A stretch of DNA of 64,000 nucleotides, from positions 1 through 64,000 of the forward strand of contig CADDYW010000005.1 of the NCBI GenBank assembly GCA_902810745.1. The letters are read 5' to 3'. Position 1 is the stretch's first letter. The number at the start of each line of letters is the position of its first letter. Below, piece by piece: positions 16,974 through 25,246 of the stretch. The translations under genes were made by a program, and so were the position numbers. The notes under the pieces are model-generated. The model saw only the letters and a program-made list of their open reading frames with translations, did no database searches and was not told the origin of the DNA. Source of the DNA: Chloroflexota bacterium (GTDB lineage Bacteria > Chloroflexota > UBA6077 > FW602-bin22 > CADDYW01).

Positions 16974-17912
16974 ATGCTGTCGAGAACGAGCGAGCACAAA
17001 CTGCGAGCCTCCTCTTCCGCCGTCCGCGCCGGGCTCGTTGCCCGCCGTCGGACAGCCTGGGCCGCCTATCTGTACCTCCTGCCCGCGCTGATCTTTCTCG
17101 GCGCATTCAGCCTCTGGCCCACCATCGCCGTGGTGTACCAGAGCCTCTTTCGAAACAATCTGATCACGCCCAATCACGACTTCGTCGGACTGGGGAACTA
17201 CGTCGACCTGCTGAGCGCACCGCTGTCCTGGCAGGTTCTGCGGAACACGGCCCTGTTCGCGGTCGGGACCGTTCCGATCAGCCTGATCCTGGCACTCGGG
17301 TTCGCTCTGCTTCTGAACCGCAAGCTCGTTCTCCTCGGCCTGTACCGGACCGCGATCTTCTACCCGACGGTTCTCCCGATGATCAGCGCGGCTGCGGTCT
17401 GGACCTTCATCTACGTTCCGAGCTATGGCCTGATGGATCGCGCGCTTGCGCTCATCGGCCAGCCCGAGATCAACTGGCTCGGCGCAGACGCGACGGCGCT
17501 TCCAGCGGTCGTGCTCACGACCATCTGGAAGCAGGCAGGATACTTCATGATCTTCTTCCTGGCAGGCCTCCAGGGCCTTTCCTCTGAGGTTCTCGAAGCG
17601 AGCGAGCTCGACGGTGCGGGCTACCTCCAGCGGCTCCGCTACATCATTCTGCCGCTGCTCATGCCAACGACCGTGTTCGTGACGACTATTGCGCTGATCC
17701 AGAGCGTCCAGGCAGTCGATCAGGTCTATCTCATGACGCAGGGAGGGCCGGATAATGCGACCAATCTCCTGCTGTACTACCTCTACCAGATCGCCTTTAT
17801 GAACTGGGACACCGGTCAGGCATCCGCGCTCACGGTGCTGCTGCTGGTAATTCTTTTCGCGATGAGCTGGCTGAATTACCGATCGCTCGATCGCTACACG
17901 CACTACGAGTAA
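16974..17912 (+). CDS. Carbohydrate ABC transporter permease, MalF/UgpA type
   Basis: 312 aa, ATG with AGGAAGAG 6 nt upstream. The first membrane segment is AYLYLLPALIFLGAFSLWP, and about six membrane spans in total are expected. The EAA loop that contacts the ATPase is EASELDGAGYLQRLRYIILP, close to the consensus for the sugar permease subfamily. It pairs with the MalG-type permease 7 nt downstream and the binding protein upstream. No ATPase gene is present in the cluster, so a shared MsiK/UgpC-type ATPase elsewhere in the genome is likely. Confidence 0.92.
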   Translation: MLSRTSEHKLRASSSAVRAGLVARRRTAWAAYLYLLPALIFLGAFSLWPTIAVVYQSLFRNNLITPNHDFVGLGNYVDLLSAPLSWQVLRNTALFAVGTVPISLILALGFALLLNRKLVLLGLYRTAIFYPTVLPMISAAAVWTFIYVPSYGLMDRALALIGQPEINWLGADATALPAVVLTTIWKQAGYFMIFFLAGLQGLSSEVLEASELDGAGYLQRLRYIILPLLMPTTVFVTTIALIQSVQAVDQVYLMTQGGPDNATNLLLYYLYQIAFMNWDTGQASALTVLLLVILFAMSWLNYRSLDRYTHYE

Positions 17913-17919
17913 GGAAGCC

Positions 17920-18738
17920 GTGAATCGACGGACGGCCATCTTTCGTTCCATCGGCGCGGCGATGTTGTCCTGCATCTGGATCATCCCGCTGCTCTGGAGC
18001 GTCATCACTGCGCTCCGCAGTCAGCACGACCCGGTCTCGGCCGGCCTGCTCTGGACGGAGCCGCCGACGCTGGCCAACTTCGCGGACGCGTGGAATTCCG
18101 CGCCCTTCCCCCTGTACTACGGCAACACGCTGATCATCGTCGGCGGGATCCTCGCGGTCCAGCTCGTCACCGTGACCCTCGCCGGATATGCCTTCGGTCG
18201 GCTGTCTTTCCCCGGGAAGGCTCCGCTGTTTGCGCTGTTCCTGCTCCAGATGATGCTGCCCGCGACAGCGCTCGTCGTCCCGAACTACCAGACGATGCGC
18301 TTCCTCGGTCTGATTGACAATCGGCTGGCAATCATGCTGCCGGCCTTCGCCTCCGGGTTCGGAACGTTCCTGATGACCCAGACCTTTCGAGCGCTTCCCA
18401 GCGAGTTCGAGGATGCCGCGCGGATTGATGGAGCAAGCTGGTGGCAGGTACTTTGGCACGTGTACGTCCCGCTCGCGCGACCGTCCATCGTCGCGTTTGG
18501 TGTCGTCTCGGTCTGCTATCACTGGAACGATTTCCTCTGGCCGCTGATCGTGACAAACACCCCTGCGAGCCGACCATTGACGGTCGGTCTGGCCGCGTTC
18601 ACTCAAAGTGGCGAGAGCGGCGAGGCCTGGCAGCTCATCATGGCCGGTACCCTCCTGACGGCGATCCCGTTACTCGTCACCTTCTTCATCTTCCAGCGAC
18701 GATTCATCAGTAGCTTCATCCAATCCGGGCTTCGATAA
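17920..18738 (+). CDS. Carbohydrate ABC transporter permease, MalG/UgpE type
   Basis: 272 aa, GTG start with AAGGAAG just upstream, 7 nt after the partner permease. Six predicted membrane segments begin with RSIGAAMLSCIWIIPLLWSV. The EAA loop is FEDAARIDGASWWQVLWHVY. The C-terminal YHWNDFLWPLIVT and TLLTAIPLLVTFFIFQRRFI are standard for MalG-like subunits. It forms the membrane channel with the preceding permease. Its stop lies 19 nt from the stop of the convergent second binding protein. Confidence 0.92.
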   Translation: MNRRTAIFRSIGAAMLSCIWIIPLLWSVITALRSQHDPVSAGLLWTEPPTLANFADAWNSAPFPLYYGNTLIIVGGILAVQLVTVTLAGYAFGRLSFPGKAPLFALFLLQMMLPATALVVPNYQTMRFLGLIDNRLAIMLPAFASGFGTFLMTQTFRALPSEFEDAARIDGASWWQVLWHVYVPLARPSIVAFGVVSVCYHWNDFLWPLIVTNTPASRPLTVGLAAFTQSGESGEAWQLIMAGTLLTAIPLLVTFFIFQRRFISSFIQSGLR

Positions 18739-18757
18739 ACAAGCGCCGCGAGGCAGA

Positions 18758-20218
18758 TTACTTCTGGACCCGGTTCGCCGCTGCCTGAACGGCACTCTGC
18801 GCCGCCTTGAGCGCGTCCCCGATCGACTGCTTCCCCGCGAGGACCGCCCCGACTGCCTGCACCCACTTTTCCTGGGCAAAACCCGAGACGACGTTGTTCG
18901 ACCGCGAGGTCAGGCGCGTAGCCTGACGGACAGAATCGACGTAGAACTGCATCCCCGGATACCTTCGCCAGGCGTCGGATTTGAGAAACGACAGCGTCAT
19001 CACACACGTTCCAACCTGGTCGCACATGATCCGATTCGTCGCATCGCTGCACAGGGTCTCGATCAGCCTCCAGGCGTCGTCTGGCAGAGGCGCAACCGAA
19101 GGGATCGAGAGAATGCAACCGCCAAGCCGCTGGATCTGCGACCCCGCGGGAAGCGAAGGAACCCAGGCGTAGCCGAACTGCCACGCGTGATTGTGCCCCA
19201 ATCGGGCAAGGTCGGACACGGCCCAGTAGCCATCCAGAATGGCAACCTGACGGCCCATGTTCATCGCCGAATTTTCTCGATTCGTGAGCGGCAGATTGGA
19301 TTTGCGAAACGTGACGATCTGCTCGATTCCAATCGTCGAGTAATAGGTCACGATCTTCTCGAGGTACGCCTGATACGACGGGTTATCCAGGCTGACTCGG
19401 TTGGTCACGGGATCGAACCACTCCTGACCCGTCACATCGCGTACCGTATCCAGAATTCCTCCAACGCCGTCCAGCGGATCGAATCCGAGCATCTGGAGCC
19501 CTCCGCTGGCATCGCGCTGGGTGAGCTGGCGACCGAAGATGAACAGCTCATCCCACGACGATGGTGCGTGCGCCGTGGCCGTGAGCGACGTGTTCCAGGC
19601 AAGTCCAAGCTCCGTGCCGTGATCGAGTGCCGGAATGCCGAGCGTCTTCCCGCCCCACGATCCGTTCGCCCACATCGCCGGAAAGTAATTCGACGGATCG
19701 ACCGCGCTCCCGTGGAGGTACTTCTCGAGCGGCTGAACCATTCCACGCGTCATCAGTGGAACCGGATTGCCAGGCTCGATGACGTCTGGTCCCAGGCCGG
19801 CACCAAAGCTCTCGACAATCTCTCCGAAATCCTCGTGTCCCCCGGAAACGTCGATGGTCACGTTCGGGTGGCTCGAGTGGTAGGCATTCGATGCCCAGCG
19901 AATCGCCTGAAGCCACGGGCCGTCTGATCGCGCCGTCCAAACCTTCATCGTGCGCGGAGCCGGAGTTGGAGTCGGGGAAGGCGGAACCGGAGTCGGGGTG
20001 CTGTCGGTCGTATGGCTAGCCAGAACCTCCGTCGAGGATAGGTCGCCAGATCCTCCGGGAGCGAATACTCCAGTGGGGCGCGCGACGGGGTGGAGGGCCG
20101 AGGGTCCCTGGTTCGAGCCGCAGCCCGCGACGGCGACCACGAGCCCCATCGATCCGAGGGTGCCGAGGAACCGTCGGCGCGTGGTCTTCGTCAGCACGTG
20201 AGTTGAAAGCAGCAGCAA
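18758..20218 (-). CDS. Second extracellular solute-binding lipoprotein, convergent to the permeases
   Basis: 486 aa from a TTG start; GGAGG lies 10 nt upstream, and an in-frame GTG at 20197 is an alternative. Signal TKTTRRRFLGTLGSMGLVVAVAGC combines a twin-arginine motif with a lipobox. A Pro/Thr linker (PTPVPPSPTPTPAP) precedes a family 1 sugar-binding fold: MKVWTARSDGPWLQAIRWAS, GLGPDVIEPGNPVPLMTRGM, LGLAWNTSLTATAHAPSSWD and GRQVAILDGYWAVSDL. It is read against the transporter genes and is an orphan binding protein. It may give the same permease pair a second substrate, or act with permeases elsewhere. Confidence 0.87.
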   Translation of the reverse strand: MLLLSTHVLTKTTRRRFLGTLGSMGLVVAVAGCGSNQGPSALHPVARPTGVFAPGGSGDLSSTEVLASHTTDSTPTPVPPSPTPTPAPRTMKVWTARSDGPWLQAIRWASNAYHSSHPNVTIDVSGGHEDFGEIVESFGAGLGPDVIEPGNPVPLMTRGMVQPLEKYLHGSAVDPSNYFPAMWANGSWGGKTLGIPALDHGTELGLAWNTSLTATAHAPSSWDELFIFGRQLTQRDASGGLQMLGFDPLDGVGGILDTVRDVTGQEWFDPVTNRVSLDNPSYQAYLEKIVTYYSTIGIEQIVTFRKSNLPLTNRENSAMNMGRQVAILDGYWAVSDLARLGHNHAWQFGYAWVPSLPAGSQIQRLGGCILSIPSVAPLPDDAWRLIETLCSDATNRIMCDQVGTCVMTLSFLKSDAWRRYPGMQFYVDSVRQATRLTSRSNNVVSGFAQEKWVQAVGAVLAGKQSIGDALKAAQSAVQAAANRVQK

Positions 20219-20826
20219 AACAGTTCATCCTCCGAGTTGCTTTCGACTTGCAAACACTACCACACGAGCAGCGCGAGCGGAAGTCGGGCACCCTGGCATG
20301 GATCGGCACGCGGCCCATGCGCACGCACCAATGCGGTGCCACGTTCGGACGCCACCGCCGATGGCGGCGACCATCCGGATCGTCCTGCAGCTAGCTGCAT
20401 GTCTGCTTCTAGAAAGAGCGCTTCTTTTTCATCCAGTGCCCGCACGTGAAACGGACCGTCGCCTCGGGGCAACAGCGTGAGGCAGGGGGCCACGGAGTGG
20501 CGGCGACACGAGCCGAGCTTGCACCCGCCGCGCCGCGAGTGACACGAACGGCGATAGGCACGCCGACCACTTGGCTGCGCCGGTGCCGCCCGCGGCCATC
20601 CGGCCGACGTGCGTCGACGACGGAGCACCTGACGAAGATCACGGTAGGACCGGAATGCGTATAATACCGCCGGTAGCCCGGTGGACGAACGTGGGAACCT
20701 GGGCGAGCCGTGAGCGTTGTTCGGCTGCTACGCCGCCGCGTCGCCGCGCGTTCCTGGCCGATCTGATGGACGGCGCACCTGCCCATCACCCACGTCCACG
20801 CCACCGACAGTGATGAGGAGACGCAC
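20219..20826. other. 608-nt divergent intergenic region
   Basis: Between the binding protein (minus) and the GH4 operon (plus). No credible gene: the frames present are Arg/Pro-rich shadows. It holds a consensus -10 hexamer TATAAT at 20660-20665, about 160 nt upstream of the GH4 start, without a good -35. Confidence 0.35.
20660..20665 (+). promoter_or_regulatory. Possible -10 element for the GH4 operon
   Basis: Perfect TATAAT, but the hexamer 17 nt upstream is GATCAC, a poor -35. Transcription from here would give a leader of about 155 nt. Weak evidence on its own. Confidence 0.3.
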
Positions 20827-22104
20827 GTGCCAAGAATCTGCATGATTGGCGCGGGAAGCGCGGTATTCGCCCGTCGACTGATGACCGACGTGCTCTCGTG
20901 GCCCGAGCTCGAGGATAGCCAGATCTGCCTCATGGATATCAACGAGGACCGACTCGACCTCATCGCGACCCTCTTGCGCAAGATCGTGGCCGACCGCAAG
21001 CTTGGCGCGTCGATCGTCGCCACGACCGACCGCCAGCGCGCGCTCGAAGGATCGGATTACGTCATCACGACGATCGCGGTTGGCTGGAACTACGAACGAG
21101 AGCGCCCCGAAGTCGCGATTCCGCTGAAATACGGACTGAACCAATCGGTCGCGGATACGGTCGGCGTTGGCGGTATCTTCCGCTTCCTGCGAACCGCTCC
21201 GACGATGCTCGACATTTGTCGCGACATCGAAAGGCTCTGTCCACGGGCGCTCCTCTTGAATTACGTCAACCCGATGGCGATGCTCTGCTGGACGATCGGG
21301 CGCGTCACTCGAGTCGCGACGATCGGCCTCTGCCACAGCGTCCAGGGTACAGCCAATCAGCTTGCAGGCTACCTCGACGTGCCGCCGCGGAGGTTGAGCT
21401 ACTGGACCGCCGGAATCAATCATCAGGCCTGGTATCTCACGCTTCAAGACGGAAAGCAAGACCTCTACCCTCGCCTGCGCGAACGCATGGCCGATCCCAG
21501 TATCTACAATCAGGACAAGGTACGCTTCGAGATCTTTCGCCACTTTGGATATTTCGTCACCGAGTCCAGCCGGCACATGTCTGAATACGTCCCCTACTTC
21601 CGCCGCACGCCCGAGCTGCTCGAACAGTTCGCCCCGCCGACGCCACCGTCTGCCGCCACGCGGCGCGAAGAGCGGTTCGCGAGCATCCGGCGCCAGATCG
21701 AGGGCACCGAGGAGATCGACTATCGGCGGACGGAGGAATACTGCTCCTACATCATCCACGCGATCGAGACGAATCAGCCTTTCCGATTCAACGCGAATGT
21801 GATCAACAACGGTCTGATCACCAACCTTCCCAACGGCTGCTGCGTCGAGGTGCCCTGCCTCGCGGATGGCACGGGCATTCATCCCTGCTACGTCGGCGAC
21901 CTGCCAGCACAGCTCGCCGCGGTCAATCGCACCAACATCAACGTCCAGGAGCTCGCGGTGAAGGCACTGCTCGAGCAGGACCGCGATGCGATCTATCACG
22001 CGGTGCAGGTGGACCCGCTGGCCTCGTCGGTCCTTTCCCTTGCGCAGATGCGCCAGATGAGCGACGAGATTCTGGCGGCGCACGCCGAGTGGATCCGGTT
22101 CTGA
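20827..22104 (+). CDS. GH4 family NAD-dependent glycosidase (alpha-galactosidase-like), copy 1
   Basis: 425 aa, GTG start with GAGGAGA upstream. N-terminal Rossmann fold PRICMIGAGSAVFARRL binds NAD. GH4 signatures: VGVGGIFRFLRTAP, NYVNPMAMLCW, GLCHSVQGT with metal-binding C169, AGINHQAW with H199, and ESSRHMSEYVPYFRR. The family hydrolyses glycosides by an NAD/Mn2+-dependent oxidation-elimination mechanism. The CHSVQGT and AGINHxA motifs are closest to MelA-type alpha-galactosidases, though alpha-glucuronidases share much of this. It is the first gene of a pair with a paralogue 22 nt downstream. It is cytoplasmic and probably acts on a sugar imported by the ABC system nearby (inference). Confidence 0.9.
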   Translation: MPRICMIGAGSAVFARRLMTDVLSWPELEDSQICLMDINEDRLDLIATLLRKIVADRKLGASIVATTDRQRALEGSDYVITTIAVGWNYERERPEVAIPLKYGLNQSVADTVGVGGIFRFLRTAPTMLDICRDIERLCPRALLLNYVNPMAMLCWTIGRVTRVATIGLCHSVQGTANQLAGYLDVPPRRLSYWTAGINHQAWYLTLQDGKQDLYPRLRERMADPSIYNQDKVRFEIFRHFGYFVTESSRHMSEYVPYFRRTPELLEQFAPPTPPSAATRREERFASIRRQIEGTEEIDYRRTEEYCSYIIHAIETNQPFRFNANVINNGLITNLPNGCCVEVPCLADGTGIHPCYVGDLPAQLAAVNRTNINVQELAVKALLEQDRDAIYHAVQVDPLASSVLSLAQMRQMSDEILAAHAEWIRF

Positions 22105-22126
22105 CCGGAAGGAGGAGGTGAAAGCC

Positions 22127-23497
22127 ATGGCGAAGATTGCGATCATTGGCGCGGGCGGCTACGTCTTCCCGCTTCGACTTATCGGCGACCTGCTGAGCTT
22201 CCCAGCTCTGCGCGAGAGCACGTTTTCCTTGATGGACATCGACCTCGGGCGCGCCGAACGCACCGCGGCAGCTGCCCGCGAGCTGGTCGCGCATCACCGG
22301 TTCCCGACGCGCGTCGAGACGACCTCGGACCGTCGCCAGGCACTCGACGGCGCCGATTACGTGATCGTTACCTTCCAGGTGGGCGGGATCGAGGCCTACC
22401 GTCTGGACGTCGAGATCCCGCGACGTTACGGAATCGACCAGACCGTCGGCGATACGCTTGGTCCGGGTGGCGTGTTCCGGTTCTTGCGTTCCGCGCCTGC
22501 CTACCAGGCCATCGCCTCCGACATGCACGCGCTCTGTCCGAACGCCCTCTTGATCAACTACGCGAATCCCATGGCGATGAACTGCTGGCTCCTCAACCGT
22601 CTCGGCGTCGAGACCGTTGGTCTCTGCCACAGCGTTCAGGGTACATCCCGAATGCTGGCCCGACATCTCGACGTTCCGTACGAGGAGGTGCGGTTCGTCG
22701 CGGCCGGGATCAACCATCAAGCCTGGTTCCTCGAGTTCCGGCGGGGCGACGAAGATCTGTATCCGCGCCTGCGCGAGGTCATGAAGCGCGCACACCTGCG
22801 GCGACACGACGCGCAAGGTCTGGCCGACGACCGGGGCGAGCACAGCGAAGCCGGTCGCGGCGCGTCGGTTTACGAGGGCGGCGTCGAGCGCGTCCGGACC
22901 GAGATGATGGACGCCTTCGGCTACTTCCACACCGAATCCAGCCACCACGCGTCGGAGTACGTGCCCTACTTCCGCAAGAATCCCGAGACCGTCAACGACT
23001 TTATCCCCAAACGCTGGGACTACTACGAGATCTGCGCTGCGCACGATGAGACCGGGCGGACGAACGAGCTTTTGAACCGACTGAAGGCTGATCTGACGCC
23101 ATCAGTCGAGTACGGCGCGCTGATTATCGACAGCATGGAGACAGGCCAGCCACGCGTGATCTATGGCAACGTCGACAACCGCGGATTGATCCCAAATCTG
23201 CCGGAGGGCTGCTGCGTCGAGGTGCCCTGCCTCGTCGACGGAAACGGCGTCCAGCCGACGGCGGTCGGACCGCTTCCACCGCAGTGCGCCGCGATCAATC
23301 GGACCAATATCAACGTGCAGGAGCTCGCGGTTCAGGCCATCCTCGAAGAGAATCGCGATCACCTCTACCACGCGGTGATGCTGGATCCGTTGACCGGTGC
23401 GCTTCTGACGCTGGAGCAGATTCGGTCGATGGTCGACGAATTGATCGAGGCCGAGCACCCGTGGCTACCGGAGTTCGTGCGGAAGCGGGTCACCTAG
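22127..23497 (+). CDS. GH4 family NAD-dependent glycosidase (alpha-galactosidase-like), copy 2
   Basis: 456 aa from ATG 22127, with GGAGGAGG 8 nt upstream; a GTG at 22118 overlaps that site and is rejected. Same signatures as copy 1: AKIAIIGAGGYVFPLRL, LGPGGVFRFLRSAP, NYANPMAMNCW, GLCHSVQGT with C167, AGINHQAW with H197, and ESSHHASEYVPYFRK. A hydrophilic insert of about 30 residues (AHLRRHDAQGLADD through GRGASVYEGG) after the LYPRLRE motif is absent from copy 1. The two proteins are clear paralogues from a tandem duplication that has since diverged, probably with different substrate preference. Confidence 0.9.
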   Translation: MAKIAIIGAGGYVFPLRLIGDLLSFPALRESTFSLMDIDLGRAERTAAAARELVAHHRFPTRVETTSDRRQALDGADYVIVTFQVGGIEAYRLDVEIPRRYGIDQTVGDTLGPGGVFRFLRSAPAYQAIASDMHALCPNALLINYANPMAMNCWLLNRLGVETVGLCHSVQGTSRMLARHLDVPYEEVRFVAAGINHQAWFLEFRRGDEDLYPRLREVMKRAHLRRHDAQGLADDRGEHSEAGRGASVYEGGVERVRTEMMDAFGYFHTESSHHASEYVPYFRKNPETVNDFIPKRWDYYEICAAHDETGRTNELLNRLKADLTPSVEYGALIIDSMETGQPRVIYGNVDNRGLIPNLPEGCCVEVPCLVDGNGVQPTAVGPLPPQCAAINRTNINVQELAVQAILEENRDHLYHAVMLDPLTGALLTLEQIRSMVDELIEAEHPWLPEFVRKRVT

Positions 23498-23582
23498 GAC
23501 GGAATACGGAAGACGTGAGACGTGAAGCGGAAGGTGAGCGACCCAATGACGTGGGAGCCAGTAATGGTGCAGCGAGCGCGCG

Positions 23583-24719
23583 ATGAGCAGTCTCGACACG
23601 GAGACGCTCATCATCGGAGCAGGTCCGGCCGGGCTGGCGATTGCCGCCTGCCTGCGGCGCGCGGCGATTCCGTTCCTCGTCCTGGAGCGAGGCGACCGAG
23701 TCGGCACCTCCTGGCATCGCCACTACGATCGACTACACCTCCACACCGACAAGCGTAACTCGGCCCTCCCGTTTCTGCCGTTTCCCCGCGAGTATCCGCG
23801 CTATCCCTCGCGTGAGGATGTGATCGTCTATCTCGAGACCTACGCCCGGCTCTTCGAGATTCGTCCGCTCTACAGTCAGAAAGTGATCAGCACGACTCGA
23901 GAGCACGGCCTCTGGGTAACGCGAATCCGAGATCGCCGCTATCTCTCGCGACACCTCGTGATCGCCACCGGCTACAACGACCGGCCGGTCGTTCCGACCT
24001 GGCGGGGCCACGAGAATTTCCGTGGTCCAATCGTACATAGCTCAGCCTACCGGAATGGCGAGCCATATCGCGGCCAGCGCGTGCTTTTCGTCGGATTCGC
24101 TAACTCGGGCGGCGAGATCGCGGTGGATCTGTGGGAGCACGGTGCGCGGCCGAGCATGTCCGTGCGAGGGCCGGTGAACATTGTGCGCCGCGAGATCCTC
24201 GGAGTACCGATCCTGAACCTCGCAATCCTCCTGGGGCGGTTGCCGCCGGTCGTCGGCGACTGCCTGAGCGCACCGATCCGTCAGATGGCCATCGGGAGCT
24301 ACGCGCGGCTAGGTCTGCGCCAGGCAGACGTCGGCCCGTTGACCCAGATCGCTCAGCGTGGACGGATTCCGCTGATCGACGTGGGCACCGTCCCGCTCAT
24401 CCGAGAGGGAATGGTGACGGTCTATTCCGCCGTCGAGCGCTTCACGGAGGGAGGCGTGCGATTTTCCGATGGACGTGAAGAGCCATTCGACGCGGTCGTC
24501 CTCGCGACGGGCTATCGACCGGCCGTCGCGGACTTCCTCGCGGATGATTCCGGCGTGCTCGACGCGAACGGACAGCCTCGATCTCACGGCGCCAGGACGG
24601 CTTTACCCGGTCTCTACTTTTGCGGCTTCAGCCTGGCCGCGACCGGTATGCTCCGAGAGATCGCGCGCGAGGCGAAGGCGATCGCGCGGGAGATCTCCCG
24701 CGACGTGCGCGGCGGGTGA
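23583..24719 (+). CDS. Flavin-containing monooxygenase-like NAD(P)/FAD oxidoreductase (CzcO/YUCCA type)
   Basis: 378 aa, ATG start. FAD site near the N-terminus: TLIIGAGPAGLAIAACLRR, then LERGDRVGTSWHRHYDRLHL. Residues HTDKRNSALPFLPFP and YPRYPSREDVIVYLE follow the FMO pattern. The second nucleotide site is VLFVGFANSGGEIAVDL (GxxxSG, NADPH). ATG motif VVLATGYRPAV and C-terminal GLYFCGFSLAATGMLREIA complete the fold. Such enzymes oxygenate nucleophilic or carbonyl substrates using NADPH and O2. The substrate cannot be read from sequence. It lies 85 nt after the GH4 pair on the same strand and may be co-transcribed, though a sugar role is not obvious. Confidence 0.87.
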   Translation: MSSLDTETLIIGAGPAGLAIAACLRRAAIPFLVLERGDRVGTSWHRHYDRLHLHTDKRNSALPFLPFPREYPRYPSREDVIVYLETYARLFEIRPLYSQKVISTTREHGLWVTRIRDRRYLSRHLVIATGYNDRPVVPTWRGHENFRGPIVHSSAYRNGEPYRGQRVLFVGFANSGGEIAVDLWEHGARPSMSVRGPVNIVRREILGVPILNLAILLGRLPPVVGDCLSAPIRQMAIGSYARLGLRQADVGPLTQIAQRGRIPLIDVGTVPLIREGMVTVYSAVERFTEGGVRFSDGREEPFDAVVLATGYRPAVADFLADDSGVLDANGQPRSHGARTALPGLYFCGFSLAATGMLREIAREAKAIAREISRDVRGG

Positions 24720-24785
24720 CCACTGCGCAGGCATAACGGCTACTTTGAGAGCCGTCGGGCCAGCGAGTGTCAGACTCTCTCACCC

Positions 24786-24839
24786 GGCCGCGAGCGGCCT
24801 CACCCCGTGGGGCAAGGCAAGCCGCCCGCTTCCAGCGGG
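24786..24839. terminator. Cluster of three short hairpins after the monooxygenase gene
   Basis: GGCCG-CGAG-CGGCC (24786-24799), CCCC-GT-GGGG (24803-24812) and CCCGCT-TCC-AGCGGG (24825-24839) follow in a row, 67-120 nt after the stop. There are no U-tracts. The remaining gap to 25129 shows no gene. Confidence 0.35.
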
Positions 24840-25129
24840 TCATCCTGGCACTCAGAAGAGCTGAGACCTCCGAAGCCGTAGGTGCGCCGATCGCCGAGCG
24901 GGGTTCTCACCTCGCCGCGTTCGATGCCACGACATCGCTCCACGTCTCTCCAGGGGGCGTCGAGGTCGATGGTGGACAGGACCCCGTCACCCAACGCGGT
25001 GCAAAAGCTCCGGTAGCACGTGACTGCCCCTGCTCGCGTGACCGTGGCGTCGATACTCTGGACGCGGAGCATCCGCCTGCCGTTTGCCAGGGCGCTCATC
25101 GGTCGCGTGAACGTACCGCTCACATCTCC

Positions 25130-25158
25130 TTGGACAAGTTCGGTACACTGCCTATAAT
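25130..25158 (+). promoter_or_regulatory. Sigma-70-type promoter for the GT39-like gene
   Basis: TTGGAC (25130-25135), 17-nt spacer, TATAAT (25153-25158). This is one of the best hexamer pairs in the window. The expected start near 25165 gives a leader of about 80 nt to the ATG at 25247. Confidence 0.65.
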
Positions 25159-25246
25159 ACTCGCGCTCCACAGCAGGGAGCGGCGCGGAGGGACCGGTGC
25201 CAGTCAGTCGTAGAAACCAGAGATTGAGCTCGGGTGCACCGCTACG

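Noticed and set aside
20728-22146. Long minus-strand open frame over the first GH4 gene
   Set aside because: The GH4 signatures are on the plus strand; the minus frame has no recognisable fold.
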